Shown here in pieces: positions 8,826-17,322 of a stretch of DNA of 64,000 nt; positions within the stretch are counted from its first letter, which is position 1, and each line of letters opens with the position of its first letter. The stretch covers positions 6,054,001-6,118,000 of the forward strand of contig NZ_CP050177.1 of assembly GCF_011694815.1 (NCBI RefSeq). The letters are read 5' to 3'. Origin of the DNA: Streptomyces liangshanensis (GTDB lineage Bacteria > Actinomycetota > Actinomycetes > Streptomycetales > Streptomycetaceae). A model generated the notes under the pieces. The model saw only the letters and a program-made list of their open reading frames with translations, searched no databases and was not told the origin of the DNA. Both the position numbers and the translations under genes were made by a program.

Positions 8826-9245
8826 ATGCGCACCCCCCGCCGTACCGTGCTGAAGGGGGCCGCGCTCGCCGGCGCGGCCGGACTGGGGGTCGCGGCCTGC
8901 TCCACCGAGTCCAAGCTGGGCCACGCCCAGACGCCCACCCCCACGGCCCCCGAGCCGCTGGGCGCCGCGTCCGAGGTGCCCGTCGGCGGGGCGAAGCTCT
9001 ACAAGGAGCAGCGGGTGGTCGTGTACTGCCCCGCGAAGGGCGAGTACAAGGGGTTCAGCGCCCAGTGCACCCACGCCGGCTGCCTCCTGGAGAAGCTCGA
9101 AGGCACGATCGGTGACTGCCCGTGTCACGGCAGCCGCTTCGACGTCACCACCGGCGAGGCGGTGCACGGTCCCGCGACGGTGCCGCTGCCGAAGGTCCCC
9201 ATCACGCTGGAGGGCGACAACCTCGTCGCGGGCCCGAAGGCCTGA
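8826..9245 (+). CDS. Tat-exported Rieske (2Fe-2S) lipoprotein
   Basis: The 139-residue precursor starts with a twin-arginine signal (RRTVLKG, residues 5-11) ending in a lipobox VAAC (Cys25), so it is predicted to be exported folded and anchored to the outer face of the membrane. The mature part carries a Rieske centre: C81-T-H83 and C98-P-C-H101 bind the 2Fe-2S cluster, and C86/C100 can form the usual disulfide. It probably transfers electrons at the cell surface; the partner is unknown. GGAG at 8816-8819 marks the ATG at 8826. It is divergent from the PfkB kinase. Confidence 0.9.
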   Translation: MRTPRRTVLKGAALAGAAGLGVAACSTESKLGHAQTPTPTAPEPLGAASEVPVGGAKLYKEQRVVVYCPAKGEYKGFSAQCTHAGCLLEKLEGTIGDCPCHGSRFDVTTGEAVHGPATVPLPKVPITLEGDNLVAGPKA

Positions 9246-9292
9246 CTCCGGGCCCTGACCCGGCCCGTACGCGGAGCACGCGGCGGACGACC

Positions 9293-10240
9293 TCAGGCCC
9301 AGTCCCAGTCGATCCCTACGATCCCGGGCCCGGCGCTCTCCTCCATCAGGTGGACCGTACGGTGCCGCCCGCCGACCGTGAGGTCCGTCCGGCCCCCGCG
9401 CGGCGCCCCCGCCGACGTACGCGTGAAACGGCGGCAGCGCACGGGCAGCGCCTCCGGGGCGAACCGCACCTGCATCACGTACTGCGCGGCGGCGAAGCTG
9501 AAGTTGCGGGCGTACTCGTTGCTCCGGCCTCCGGTGCCGTCCTCGAAGCCGTACGCGAACATCCAGGTATCGCCCGCGCGCAGCCGTACGTCGAACAGCA
9601 GCTCCGCGACCACCAGGCCCGCGCCCCGGTGCCGGCGTACCCGCCCCACCCGGCAGTTCTCGTGCCCCCGTACCACCACCAGGTCCGGTTCGCACCCCTC
9701 CTCCCCGTGGTGGATGGCGAGGTAGCGGTCGACACCGTCCCGGTGCGCCTTGACCACATGCCGCGAGTCGCGACCCAGCAGTTCCCGGACCGGGCCGATG
9801 CGGACGTCGTCCACCTGGAGGACGGAGTGCAGCCCGCCGTCCGCGGGCAACTCCAGGTCGGAGAGCAGCTGGTCCAGGACCCCGGCCTGCTCCGTCAGCG
9901 TGCGGTACGGCCGGGACCGGGGGCGCTCGGGACCCGGCGCCGGGCGTTCCGTGCCGAGGTGCCGGGTCAGCGCGCCGGCCGGCAGGTCGAGGATTTCCTC
10001 CAGGGCACGTACCGCACGGAGGGATTCGAGCCGCCGGGGCCGCCGCGCGCCCTGCTGCCAGTAACTGAGGCTGGTCACTCCCACGTTGATGCCGCGCAGC
10101 GCGAGCTGCCGCCGCACCCGGTGCAGGGCGAGCCCGCGCGCGGCCAGGGCCGTCCGCAGGGCGAGAGGGAACGGGCCGTCGCGCAACGCCTCCGCGAGCA
10201 CGGTCTCCGCCTCTTCCGCGGGTACGGGGCTCCGCTCCAT
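9293..10240 (-). CDS. HTH (XRE-like) transcriptional regulator with uncharacterised C-terminal domain
   Basis: The 315-residue protein has an N-terminal helix-turn-helix region (residues about 25-75, with GINVGVTSLSYWQQGARRP as the likely recognition part). A linker rich in Pro and Arg follows, then a 190-residue domain containing GDTWMFAYGFEDGTGGRSNEYARNFS, which I cannot assign. Similar architectures are annotated as XRE-type regulators in Streptomyces. The start at 10240 is set by AGAGGAG just upstream; a longer reading has no ribosome binding site. GTGAAC/GTTCAC motifs in its promoter region could be autoregulatory sites. It is divergent from the secreted protease gene, a possible target. 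Confidence 0.65.
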   Translation of the reverse strand: MERSPVPAEEAETVLAEALRDGPFPLALRTALAARGLALHRVRRQLALRGINVGVTSLSYWQQGARRPRRLESLRAVRALEEILDLPAGALTRHLGTERPAPGPERPRSRPYRTLTEQAGVLDQLLSDLELPADGGLHSVLQVDDVRIGPVRELLGRDSRHVVKAHRDGVDRYLAIHHGEEGCEPDLVVVRGHENCRVGRVRRHRGAGLVVAELLFDVRLRAGDTWMFAYGFEDGTGGRSNEYARNFSFAAAQYVMQVRFAPEALPVRCRRFTRTSAGAPRGGRTDLTVGGRHRTVHLMEESAGPGIVGIDWDWA

Positions 10241-10254
10241 CCGCCGGCTCCTCT

Positions 10255-10356
10255 GTGAACATTCACGTCCGGTCATCGCGGTCCGCCGTCCTGGCCGGGG
10301 CCGCGGAGCAGCGCGGGCCGGGCGTTCCCCGTTCACATGGAGGCCGGGCCGTTCAC
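10255..10356. promoter_or_regulatory. Three GTTCAC/GTGAAC motifs in a divergent promoter
   Basis: The dyad GTGAACATTCAC (10255-10266) lies 15 bases upstream of the regulator start. Two further GTTCAC boxes (10331-10336 and 10351-10356) are 20 bases apart, about two helical turns, towards the protease gene. The pattern fits operator half-sites for the adjacent HTH regulator, which is an inference. Confidence 0.35.
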
Positions 10357-10476
10357 ACCGCGATGTCATCCCGCATTGAAGCGTGTTGACCTGTTCGGGA
10401 CAACACCCGATGCTCCTCGTCAGCGTCCGGACGCGCTCCTCACCTCCACCCCGACCCTCACCAGGGGAGGAATGCC

Positions 10477-11112
10477 ATGTCCTCTGTCCCCCACGTCACC
10501 CCGCGCACGGTGTCCCGCCGCCGGCCCCTCCGGCGGCTTTCGCTCACCGGCCTCGTCGCGGCCGTCCTGTTCGCCCTTCCCACCGCCACCGCCACGGCGG
10601 ACAGCGCTCCGAGGACCGTTCCGGCCGCCGCGGCGTCCTCGCAACTCGGCATCTCCATGCAGGCCCAGCAGAAGTCCAACTGGTGCTGGGCCGCGGCCGG
10701 CAACACCATCGCGACCTGGTTCGGCCGGAACCACACCCAGAACGACTTCTGCAACGCGGCCTTCAACCGGGCCCAGGGCTCGACGTGCCCCAACAACCAG
10801 GCCACGCTCGCCAACGTGCAGACCGCCCTGCGCTGGTCCGGCATCAGCGCGGGCTCCTACATCACCGGGACCCTGAGCTACGCCACCGTGCAGAGCGAGA
10901 TCAACGCGCGGCGGCCGATGGAGACCCGCATCCTCTGGTCGTCGGGCGGCGGCCACATGCACGTCCTCTACGGCTACGACACCGCGAGCAACTGGGTCTA
11001 CTGGGGCGACCCGTGGGGCTCCAACAGCCGCTACAACTGGGCCTCCTACAGCTGGTACCAGCGCAACAGCGAGTTCTCCTGGACCCATTCCCTCTACCGG
11101 ATCGGAGCGTGA
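10477..11112 (+). CDS. Secreted papain-like cysteine protease (AvrRpt2/C70-like)
   Basis: The 211-residue precursor has a signal peptide (RRR at residues 14-16, a hydrophobic core ending LPTATATA near residue 41). The catalytic motif Q-Q-K-S-N-W-C-W-A-A gives Cys70 with the upstream oxyanion Gln. The histidine is in GGGHMHVLYGYD (H159 or H161), and DPWG (Asp178) completes the triad pattern. This matches the papain-like family of AvrRpt2. GGGGAGGAAT precedes the ATG at 10486-8 in the purine-rich leader. The gene is followed four bases later by a membrane-anchored protein, so the two are likely co-expressed. Its substrate is unknown. Confidence 0.8.
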   Translation: MSSVPHVTPRTVSRRRPLRRLSLTGLVAAVLFALPTATATADSAPRTVPAAAASSQLGISMQAQQKSNWCWAAAGNTIATWFGRNHTQNDFCNAAFNRAQGSTCPNNQATLANVQTALRWSGISAGSYITGTLSYATVQSEINARRPMETRILWSSGGGHMHVLYGYDTASNWVYWGDPWGSNSRYNWASYSWYQRNSEFSWTHSLYRIGA

Positions 11113-11116
11113 GGCC

Positions 11117-12040
11117 GTGCGACACCCGACCGTCGGCCCCCTGACCGCCGCCGTCCTCACCGCCGCGTTCGTCGGTCTGACCCCCGCCGCGGCCATGGCG
11201 GCCGGCTCCCCGATCCCTCCCGGCCCTCCTCCCGCGCCGCCGGCCGCCTCGGCCCTCGCGGCCGCGGGCCGGGCGGCCGGGGCGGCCGACACCCTGGACA
11301 CCCTGCGCCGCTTCTTCGCCGCGCCGGACCCGACCCGGGCGGCGGGGTCCCTCCGCAAGGAAACCGGCGGTTCCGGCGCGGCCCGCGTCGAAGGGGCCAC
11401 CGTCCCCGTCCGCCTGCTCTCCACGGCCTTCGTGGCCGCCGAGCCCGGGTCGCGCGCCGCGCTCACCACCCCGGTGGCGAAGGTCGCGTTCCTGGCCACC
11501 GGAGCCGTCTCCGCCGACGGGCGCACGGCATCGGTGTGGACGGCGGAACAGGACGGCCGGTGGCAGGTCGTGAACATCGCCACCGGTGACGACGAGACCC
11601 GTTTCGCCGCGCTGGGTGCCGCCCGCCTCGCGGGCGGCACCGTCTTCCGCGAACCCCAGATCGACGCGTGGTACGTCCAGCGCGGCGACCGGGTCCTGCC
11701 GCTCGACCCGGAGGCGACCACCGCGATCGGCGCCGGGGGCACGACGCTCGGCGCCTACCAGCGCCGGGTCCACCGCTCCTACGGGGACAAGCTGCCCGGC
11801 TCGGCCTACGCGGGGGACGGCGCGGCGGGCGGATACGGCCCCGACGGGTCCCCCGCCCCGGTACCGCGCCCAGGACCCGCCGTCCGGGCCCAGGCCGCCC
11901 CCGGCGCAGACCCGGCCGCCCCCACCGGCTCCTCCGCGCCCGCTCCGGCACCGGCCGGCCCCGCCGTACTGCCCGTGGCCGGCGTGCTGCTGGCCCTCGG
12001 ACTGGCCGCGGTGGCCGTCCTGCGTCCGCGGCGGCGCTGA
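11117..12040 (+). CDS. Secreted, C-terminally anchored protein of unknown function
   Basis: The 307-residue protein has a signal peptide ending near AAAMAAG (residue 30), a Pro/Ala-rich stretch, and a central 150-residue domain without a recognised family ([11 protein letters not shown]...[26 protein letters not shown]...[21 protein letters not shown]). A disordered Ala/Pro region follows. The tail reads LPVAG, a hydrophobic segment, then RPRRR. That tail looks like a sortase sorting signal in layout, but the usual Thr is Ala, so a plain membrane anchor is equally possible. The GTG start lies four bases after the protease stop, pointing to one transcript. It could be a substrate, inhibitor or partner of the protease; there is no direct evidence. 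Confidence 0.75.
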   Translation: MRHPTVGPLTAAVLTAAFVGLTPAAAMAAGSPIPPGPPPAPPAASALAAAGRAAGAADTLDTLRRFFAAPDPTRAAGSLRKETGGSGAARVEGATVPVRLLSTAFVAAEPGSRAALTTPVAKVAFLATGAVSADGRTASVWTAEQDGRWQVVNIATGDDETRFAALGAARLAGGTVFREPQIDAWYVQRGDRVLPLDPEATTAIGAGGTTLGAYQRRVHRSYGDKLPGSAYAGDGAAGGYGPDGSPAPVPRPGPAVRAQAAPGADPAAPTGSSAPAPAPAGPAVLPVAGVLLALGLAAVAVLRPRRR

Positions 12041-12073
12041 CGCGCGGCCAGGCACCGCGAACGCGTCGCTCCC

Positions 12074-12106
12074 ACGGCCCCGGCGGGCGATTCCCGCCGG
12101 GGCCGT
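12074..12106 (+). terminator. Hairpin terminator after the protease/anchor operon
   Basis: ACGGCCCCGGCGGG (12074-12087) pairs perfectly with CCCGCCGGGGCCGT (12093-12106) around a 5-base loop, between the anchored protein gene and uvrC. Confidence 0.75.
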
Positions 12107-12147
12107 CGCGTCCCGCGTTGTCGGCGCTCGCCAGTAGGGTGGAGAGC

Positions 12148-14193
12148 ATGGCCGACCCCTCCAGCTACCGCCCCAAGCCGGGACAGATCCCCGACTCGCC
12201 GGGGGTCTACAAGTTCCGCGACGAACACCACCGGGTGATCTACGTCGGGAAGGCGAAAAGCCTGCGCCCGCGCCTGTCGAGCTACTTCCAGGACCTGGCG
12301 GGCCTGCATCCCCGTACGCGCACGATGGTCACCACCGCCGCCTCCGTCGAGTGGACGGTCGTCTCCACCGAGGTCGAGGCGCTCCAGCTGGAGTACTCCT
12401 GGATCAAGGAGTTCGACCCCCGGTTCAACGTCAAGTACCGCGACGACAAGAGCTATCCGTACCTCGCGGTCACCCTCAACGAGGAGTTCCCGCGCGTCCA
12501 GGTGATGCGCGGCGCCAAGCGCAAGGGCGTGCGGTACTTCGGTCCGTACGGCCACGCCTGGGCGATCCGCGAGACGGTCGACCTGATGCTCCGGGTGTTT
12601 CCCGTACGGACGTGCTCCGCCGGGGTGTTCAAGAACGCGGCGCGGACGGGCCGCCCCTGCCTGCTCGGGTACATCGGCAAGTGCTCCGCGCCCTGCGTCG
12701 GCCGGGTCACCCCGGAGGAGCACCGCGAACTGGCCGAGGAGTTCTGCGACTTCATGGCCGGCCGCACCGGCGCGTACATCCGCCGCCTGGAGCGGCAGAT
12801 GACGGTCGCCGCCGAGGACATGGAGTACGAGAAGGCGGGCCGGCTGCGGGACGACATAGGGGCGCTGCGCCGGGCGATGGAGAAGAACGCCGTCGTGCTC
12901 GCCGACGCCACCGACGCGGACCTGATCGCGGTGGCCGAGGACGAGCTGGAGGCCGCCGTGCAGATCTTCCACGTCCGCGGCGGCCGGGTGCGCGGCCAGC
13001 GCGGCTGGGTCACGGACAAGGTCGAGGAGGTCGGCACGGCCGGCCTGGTCGAGCACGCGCTCCAGCAGCTGTACGGGGACGAGACCGGCGACTCCGTACC
13101 GAAGGAGGTCCTCGTCCCGGCGCTGCCCGGCGACGACGCGGAGACGGCCGCCGTCACCCAGTGGCTCAGCGAGCGCCGCGGTTCCCTGGTGTCCCTGCGC
13201 ATCCCGCAGCGGGGCGACAAGAAGGACCTGATGGCGACGGTCGGGCGCAACGCGCAGCAGGCGCTCGTCCTGCACAAGACCCGGCGGGCCAGCGACCTCA
13301 CGACCCGCTCCCGGGCCCTGGAGGAGATCGCGCAGGCCCTGGACCTGGACAGTGTGCCGCTGCGGATCGAGTGCTTCGACATCTCCCACCTCCAGGGGGA
13401 CGACGTCGTCGCGTCCATGGTGGTCTTCGAGGACGGCCTCGCCCGTAAGAGCGAATACCGCCGGTTCCAGATCAAGGGGCGGGTCGGCGACACGCAGGTC
13501 TGGCACGGCGAGGGCCAGGACGACGTCCGGTCGATGCACGAGGTGATCGCCCGCCGCTTCCGCCGCTACCTCCTGGAGAAGGAGAAGACGGGGGAGTGGA
13601 CGGAGCAGGACCTCGCGGGCGAGACCGACGCCTCGGGCGAGGTCCCCGCGGCGCCCGAGGACGACGGCCGCCCCAAGCGCTTCGCGTACCCGCCGCAGCT
13701 GGTCGTGGTCGACGGCGGGCAGCCGCAGGTCGCGGCGGCCAAGCGGGCCCTGGACGAGCTGGGCATCGACGACGTGGCCGTCTGCGGGCTCGCCAAGCGC
13801 CTCGAAGAGGTCTGGCTGCCGGACGACGACGACCCGGTGGTGCTGCCCCGCTCCAGCGAGGGCCTCTACCTGCTCCAGCGGGTCCGGGACGAGGCGCACC
13901 GCTTCGCGATCACCTATCAGCGGGCGAAGCGGGCCAAACGCATCAGGACCAGCCCGCTGGACGACGTCCCCGGTCTCGGGGAGACCCGGAAGCAGGCGCT
14001 CATCAAGCATTTCGGCTCGGTGAAGCGGCTGCGACAGGCGACAATCGAGCAGATCTGCGAGGTGCCGGGGCTCGGCCGCAAGACGGCCGAGGCCGTCGCC
14101 GTGGCCCTCGCCCAGGCGGCCCCGGCCGCACCCGCCGTGAACACGGCAACAGGAGAGATCATGGATGACGACGGGGGCAGCACGCATGACTGA
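12148..14193 (+). CDS. uvrC: UvrABC excinuclease subunit C
   Basis: UvrC makes the two incisions around a lesion bound by UvrB. The 681-residue protein has the N-terminal GIY-YIG nuclease (PDSPGVYKF...[14 protein letters not shown], residues about 12-40), a conserved cysteine region CSAGVF...[16 protein letters not shown], and a UvrB-interacting UVR helix pair ([18 protein letters not shown]). The RNase H-like endonuclease domain contains [10 protein letters not shown] and VVVDGGQPQ, and a C-terminal tandem helix-hairpin-helix is present (VPGLG...[12 protein letters not shown]). GGTGGAGAG precedes the ATG. It starts the uvrC-rapZ-yvcK-whiA operon, with its end overlapping rapZ by 8 bases. Confidence 0.98.
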   Translation: MADPSSYRPKPGQIPDSPGVYKFRDEHHRVIYVGKAKSLRPRLSSYFQDLAGLHPRTRTMVTTAASVEWTVVSTEVEALQLEYSWIKEFDPRFNVKYRDDKSYPYLAVTLNEEFPRVQVMRGAKRKGVRYFGPYGHAWAIRETVDLMLRVFPVRTCSAGVFKNAARTGRPCLLGYIGKCSAPCVGRVTPEEHRELAEEFCDFMAGRTGAYIRRLERQMTVAAEDMEYEKAGRLRDDIGALRRAMEKNAVVLADATDADLIAVAEDELEAAVQIFHVRGGRVRGQRGWVTDKVEEVGTAGLVEHALQQLYGDETGDSVPKEVLVPALPGDDAETAAVTQWLSERRGSLVSLRIPQRGDKKDLMATVGRNAQQALVLHKTRRASDLTTRSRALEEIAQALDLDSVPLRIECFDISHLQGDDVVASMVVFEDGLARKSEYRRFQIKGRVGDTQVWHGEGQDDVRSMHEVIARRFRRYLLEKEKTGEWTEQDLAGETDASGEVPAAPEDDGRPKRFAYPPQLVVVDGGQPQVAAAKRALDELGIDDVAVCGLAKRLEEVWLPDDDDPVVLPRSSEGLYLLQRVRDEAHRFAITYQRAKRAKRIRTSPLDDVPGLGETRKQALIKHFGSVKRLRQATIEQICEVPGLGRKTAEAVAVALAQAAPAAPAVNTATGEIMDDDGGSTHD

Positions 14194-15124
14194 GCACGAC
14201 CGGGACGGAGCGGAGCACGTGAGTACGGGCACCACGAAGGAGGCCGGTGAGGCCGTCGAGGCGGCCATCCCCGAGCTGGTGATCATCTCCGGCATGTCGG
14301 GCGCGGGGCGCAGCACCGCGGCGAAGTGCCTGGAGGACCTCGGCTGGTTCGTCGTCGACAACCTGCCACCCGCGCTGATCCCCACGATGGTGGAGCTCGG
14401 CGCCCGCTCGCAGGGCAACGTGGCGCGGATCGCGGTGGTCGTGGACGTCCGCGGCCGGCGGTTCTTCGACAACCTCCGCGAGTCCCTGGCGGATCTCGAC
14501 GCGAAGGGCGTCAACCGCAGGATCGTCTTCCTGGAGTCGTCGGACGAGACGCTGGTCCGCCGCTTCGAGTCCGTCCGGCGCCCGCACCCCCTCCAGGGGG
14601 ACGGCCGGATCGTGGACGGCATCGAGGCCGAGCGCGACCTGCTGCGCGAGCTGCGGGGCGACGCCGACCTGGTGATCGACACCTCCAGCCTCAACGTGCA
14701 CGAGCTGCGCGCCAAGCTGGACGCCGGGTTCGCCGGGGACGAGAAGCCGGAGCTGCGGGCGACGGTGATGTCGTTCGGGTACAAGTACGGCCTGCCCGTC
14801 GACGCCGACCTGGTGGTGGACTGCCGCTTCCTGCCGAACCCGCACTGGGTGCCGGAGCTGCGACCCTTCACCGGCCTCAACGAGGAGGTGTCCGCGTACG
14901 TGTTCAACCAGCCGGGCGCCAAGGAGTTCCTCGACCGCTACACCGAGCTGCTCCAGCTGATCGCCGCCGGGTACCGCCGCGAGGGCAAGCGGTACGTGAC
15001 GGTCGCCGTCGGCTGTACGGGTGGCAAGCACCGTTCCGTCGCCATGTCCGAGAAGCTCGCCGCCCGCCTCGCCGCCGAAGGCGTCGAGACCGTCGTCGTC
15101 CACCGGGACATGGGGCGCGAGTGA
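14186..15124 (+). CDS. rapZ: RapZ/YvcJ-family nucleotide-binding protein
   Basis: The 312-residue protein has a Walker A motif GMSGAGRS (residues 36-43), the family motif VVDNLPP, the middle [22 protein letters not shown], and the C-terminal [13 protein letters not shown] of RapZ. In enterobacteria RapZ directs small-RNA decay to control amino-sugar synthesis; in Gram-positives YvcJ is a GTP/ATP-binding protein of less clear role. The ATG at 14186 overlaps the uvrC end by 8 bases. A GTG at 14219 is an alternative start, since the first dozen residues are not conserved. It overlaps yvcK by four bases. Confidence 0.95.
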   Translation: MTEHDRDGAEHVSTGTTKEAGEAVEAAIPELVIISGMSGAGRSTAAKCLEDLGWFVVDNLPPALIPTMVELGARSQGNVARIAVVVDVRGRRFFDNLRESLADLDAKGVNRRIVFLESSDETLVRRFESVRRPHPLQGDGRIVDGIEAERDLLRELRGDADLVIDTSSLNVHELRAKLDAGFAGDEKPELRATVMSFGYKYGLPVDADLVVDCRFLPNPHWVPELRPFTGLNEEVSAYVFNQPGAKEFLDRYTELLQLIAAGYRREGKRYVTVAVGCTGGKHRSVAMSEKLAARLAAEGVETVVVHRDMGRE

Positions 15125-16155
15125 CCGGACGCACCTTCCGCATGCGACGCCTGCGCCGGGGGACCCCCGCGCCGGCGTCGCGGGCTCGCGGTGCCCAGCC
15201 CAAGGTCGTCGCCCTCGGCGGCGGCCGGGGCCTGTCCGCCTCCCTGGCGGCCCTGCGCCGGATCACCGGCGACCTGACCGCCGTCGTCACGGTCGCCGAC
15301 GACGGCGGCTCCAGCGGCCGGCTCCGCGACGAGCTGGGTGTCCTGCCGCCGGGCGACCTGCGCAAGGCGCTGGCGGCGCTCTGCGGTGACGACGACTGGG
15401 GCCAGACGTGGGCCCGGGTCATCCAGCACCGCTTCGTCTCCCGGGGCGATCTGCACGACCACGCGGTGGGCAATCTGCTGATCGTCGCCCTGTGGGAGCA
15501 GTTGGGCGACCATGTGCAGGCCCTGGACCTGGTCGGCAAGCTGCTCGGCGCGCACGGCCGGGTGCTGCCCATGTCGGCGGTGCCGCTGGAGCTCCAGGCG
15601 CTGGTACGGGGGCACGACCCGGCCCGCCCGGACGACGTCGACACCGTGCGGGGCCAGGCCACGGTGGCGCTGACCCGGGGCGAGGTGCAGTCCGTGCACC
15701 TGGTGCCGAACGACCCGCCCGCGGTGCCCGAGGCCGTCGCGGCGGTGCTGGACGCCGACTGGGTGGTGCTCGGTCCCGGTTCGTGGTTCTCGTCGGTGAT
15801 CCCGCACCTGCTGGTGCCGGAGTTGCTCGACGCGCTGGTCGAGACGAAGGCCCGCCGGGTGCTGTCGTTGAATCTCGCACCACAACCCGGTGAAACCGAT
15901 GGCTTCTCACCGCAGCGTCATTTGGAGGTTTTGGGGCGACACGCCCCTAAACTCGCCCTGGACGTGGTGCTCGCCGATGAGGCCGCCGTGCCTGACTGCG
16001 AGTCACTCGCCGATGCCGCCAAACGGTTCGGTGCCGCGGTCGAGCTGGCGCCGGTGGCAGCGACCGACAGTTCCCCGAAGCACGATCCGGAGCTGTTGGC
16101 AGCCGCGTACGACCGTATTTTTCGGATGCATGGAAGGATCGGCCCATGGCGATGA
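15121..16155 (+). CDS. yvcK: YvcK-family (CofD-like) UDP-GlcNAc-binding protein
   Basis: The 344-residue protein begins with a basic leader followed by the Rossmann-like loop [17 protein letters not shown], then [34 protein letters not shown] and [16 protein letters not shown], all hallmarks of the YvcK/CofD fold. YvcK proteins bind UDP-sugars and influence gluconeogenic growth and peptidoglycan precursor supply. The GTG at 15121 shares GTGA with the rapZ stop; an ATG at 15142 is another possibility. The gene overlaps whiA by ten bases, so the four genes are translationally coupled. Confidence 0.95.
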   Translation: MTGRTFRMRRLRRGTPAPASRARGAQPKVVALGGGRGLSASLAALRRITGDLTAVVTVADDGGSSGRLRDELGVLPPGDLRKALAALCGDDDWGQTWARVIQHRFVSRGDLHDHAVGNLLIVALWEQLGDHVQALDLVGKLLGAHGRVLPMSAVPLELQALVRGHDPARPDDVDTVRGQATVALTRGEVQSVHLVPNDPPAVPEAVAAVLDADWVVLGPGSWFSSVIPHLLVPELLDALVETKARRVLSLNLAPQPGETDGFSPQRHLEVLGRHAPKLALDVVLADEAAVPDCESLADAAKRFGAAVELAPVAATDSSPKHDPELLAAAYDRIFRMHGRIGPWR

Positions 16156-17135
16156 CGCCAGCGGTGAAGGACGAGATCGCCCGCCTCCCCGTCACCCGGA
16201 CGTGTTGTAGGAAGGCTGAGGTCTCGGCGATTCTTCGGTTCGCGGGCGGGCTGCACCTGGTGAGCGGCCGCATCGTGATCGAGGCGGAGCTGGACACCAG
16301 CATCGCCGCGCGCCGGCTCCGCAAGGACATCCTGGAGATCTTCGGGCACAACTCGGAGCTCGTGGTGATGGCCCCGGGCGGCCTGCGCAGAGGCAGCCGT
16401 TACGTCGTACGGGTGATCACCGGCGGTGACCAGCTGGCCCGCCAGACCGGTCTGGTCGACGGCCGGGGGCGCCCGATCCGCGGCCTGCCCCCGCAGGTCG
16501 TCTCCGGTGCCACCTGTGACGCCGAGGCGGCGTGGCGCGGGGCGTTCCTCGCGCACGGCTCGCTCACCGAGCCCGGCCGCTCCTCCTCGCTGGAGGTGAC
16601 CTGCCCCGGCCCCGAGGCGGCCCTCGCCCTGGTGGGCGCGGCCCGCCGGCTCCAGATCGCCGCGAAGGCCCGTGAGGTACGGGGCGTGGACCGGGTGGTC
16701 GTACGGGACGGGGACGCGATCGGCGCCCTGCTGACCCGGCTCGGCGCGCACGAGTCGGTGCTCGCGTGGGAGGAGCGGCGGATGCGCCGCGAGGTCCGCG
16801 CCACGGCCAACCGCCTCGCCAACTTCGACGACGCGAACCTGCGCCGCTCGGCCCGCGCCGCCGTCGCGGCGGGGGCCCGGGTGGGGCGCGCCCTGGAGAT
16901 CCTCGGCGAGGAGGTGCCCGAGCACCTCGCCGCGGCCGGGCGGCTGCGCATGGAGCACAAGCAGGCGTCGCTGGAGGAGTTGGGCGCGCTCGCCGACCCG
17001 CCGCTGACCAAGGACGCGGTCGCGGGCCGGATCCGCCGGCTGCTGGCCATGGCCGACAAGCGGGCCCAGGACCTGGGCATTCCGGGTACGGAGTCGACCC
17101 TCAGCGAGGAGATGGCCGACGGTCTCGTCGGCTGA
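16146..17135 (+). CDS. whiA: Sporulation transcription regulator WhiA
   Basis: WhiA acts with WhiB to start sporulation septation in aerial hyphae and activates genes such as ftsZ. The 329-residue protein is nearly identical in pattern to the Streptomyces family. The N-terminal part is a LAGLIDADG-like domain lacking nuclease residues ([20 protein letters not shown] at residues 15-34, then [17 protein letters not shown]). The C-terminal part is a helix-turn-helix ([27 protein letters not shown], residues about 275-301). It is the last gene of the operon. The ATG at 16146 is used; ATG at 16152 is also possible. A strong terminator follows at 17157. Confidence 0.98.
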   Translation: MAMTPAVKDEIARLPVTRTCCRKAEVSAILRFAGGLHLVSGRIVIEAELDTSIAARRLRKDILEIFGHNSELVVMAPGGLRRGSRYVVRVITGGDQLARQTGLVDGRGRPIRGLPPQVVSGATCDAEAAWRGAFLAHGSLTEPGRSSSLEVTCPGPEAALALVGAARRLQIAAKAREVRGVDRVVVRDGDAIGALLTRLGAHESVLAWEERRMRREVRATANRLANFDDANLRRSARAAVAAGARVGRALEILGEEVPEHLAAAGRLRMEHKQASLEELGALADPPLTKDAVAGRIRRLLAMADKRAQDLGIPGTESTLSEEMADGLVG

Positions 17136-17156
17136 CGCTCCCCGCCCCGCACCACC

Positions 17157-17192
17157 GGGTGCCGCCCGCCTCCCCGGAGGCGGGCGGCACCC
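17157..17192 (+). terminator. Strong hairpin terminator after whiA
   Basis: A 17-base arm at 17157-17173 (GGGTGCCGCCCGCCTCC) is perfectly complementary to 17176-17192. In practice this gives a 15-16 bp stem with a tetraloop. It separates the whiA operon from the carboxypeptidase gene. Confidence 0.85.
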
Positions 17193-17250
17193 TTCGCGCT
17201 GTCCGATTTAGGTGTCTCCAGCACCTACCCCGCGCGTGCCCGATGTGCCC

Positions 17251-17301
17251 TTGACATGATCATGGAGCGTGGTGAACCTGACGTCTGGTCACGTACGTGA
17301 C
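17251..17301 (+). promoter_or_regulatory. Carboxypeptidase gene promoter element with a perfect 14-bp palindrome
   Basis: TTGACA at 17251-17256 is a perfect -35 sequence, but no clear -10 sits 17-18 bases downstream. The palindrome GTCACGTACGTGAC (17288-17301), 22 bases before the start codon, could bind a repressor. Both elements are plain in the sequence; their roles are inferred. Confidence 0.45.
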
Positions 17302-17322
17302 GGACAACGGCAAGGGGGGCAC

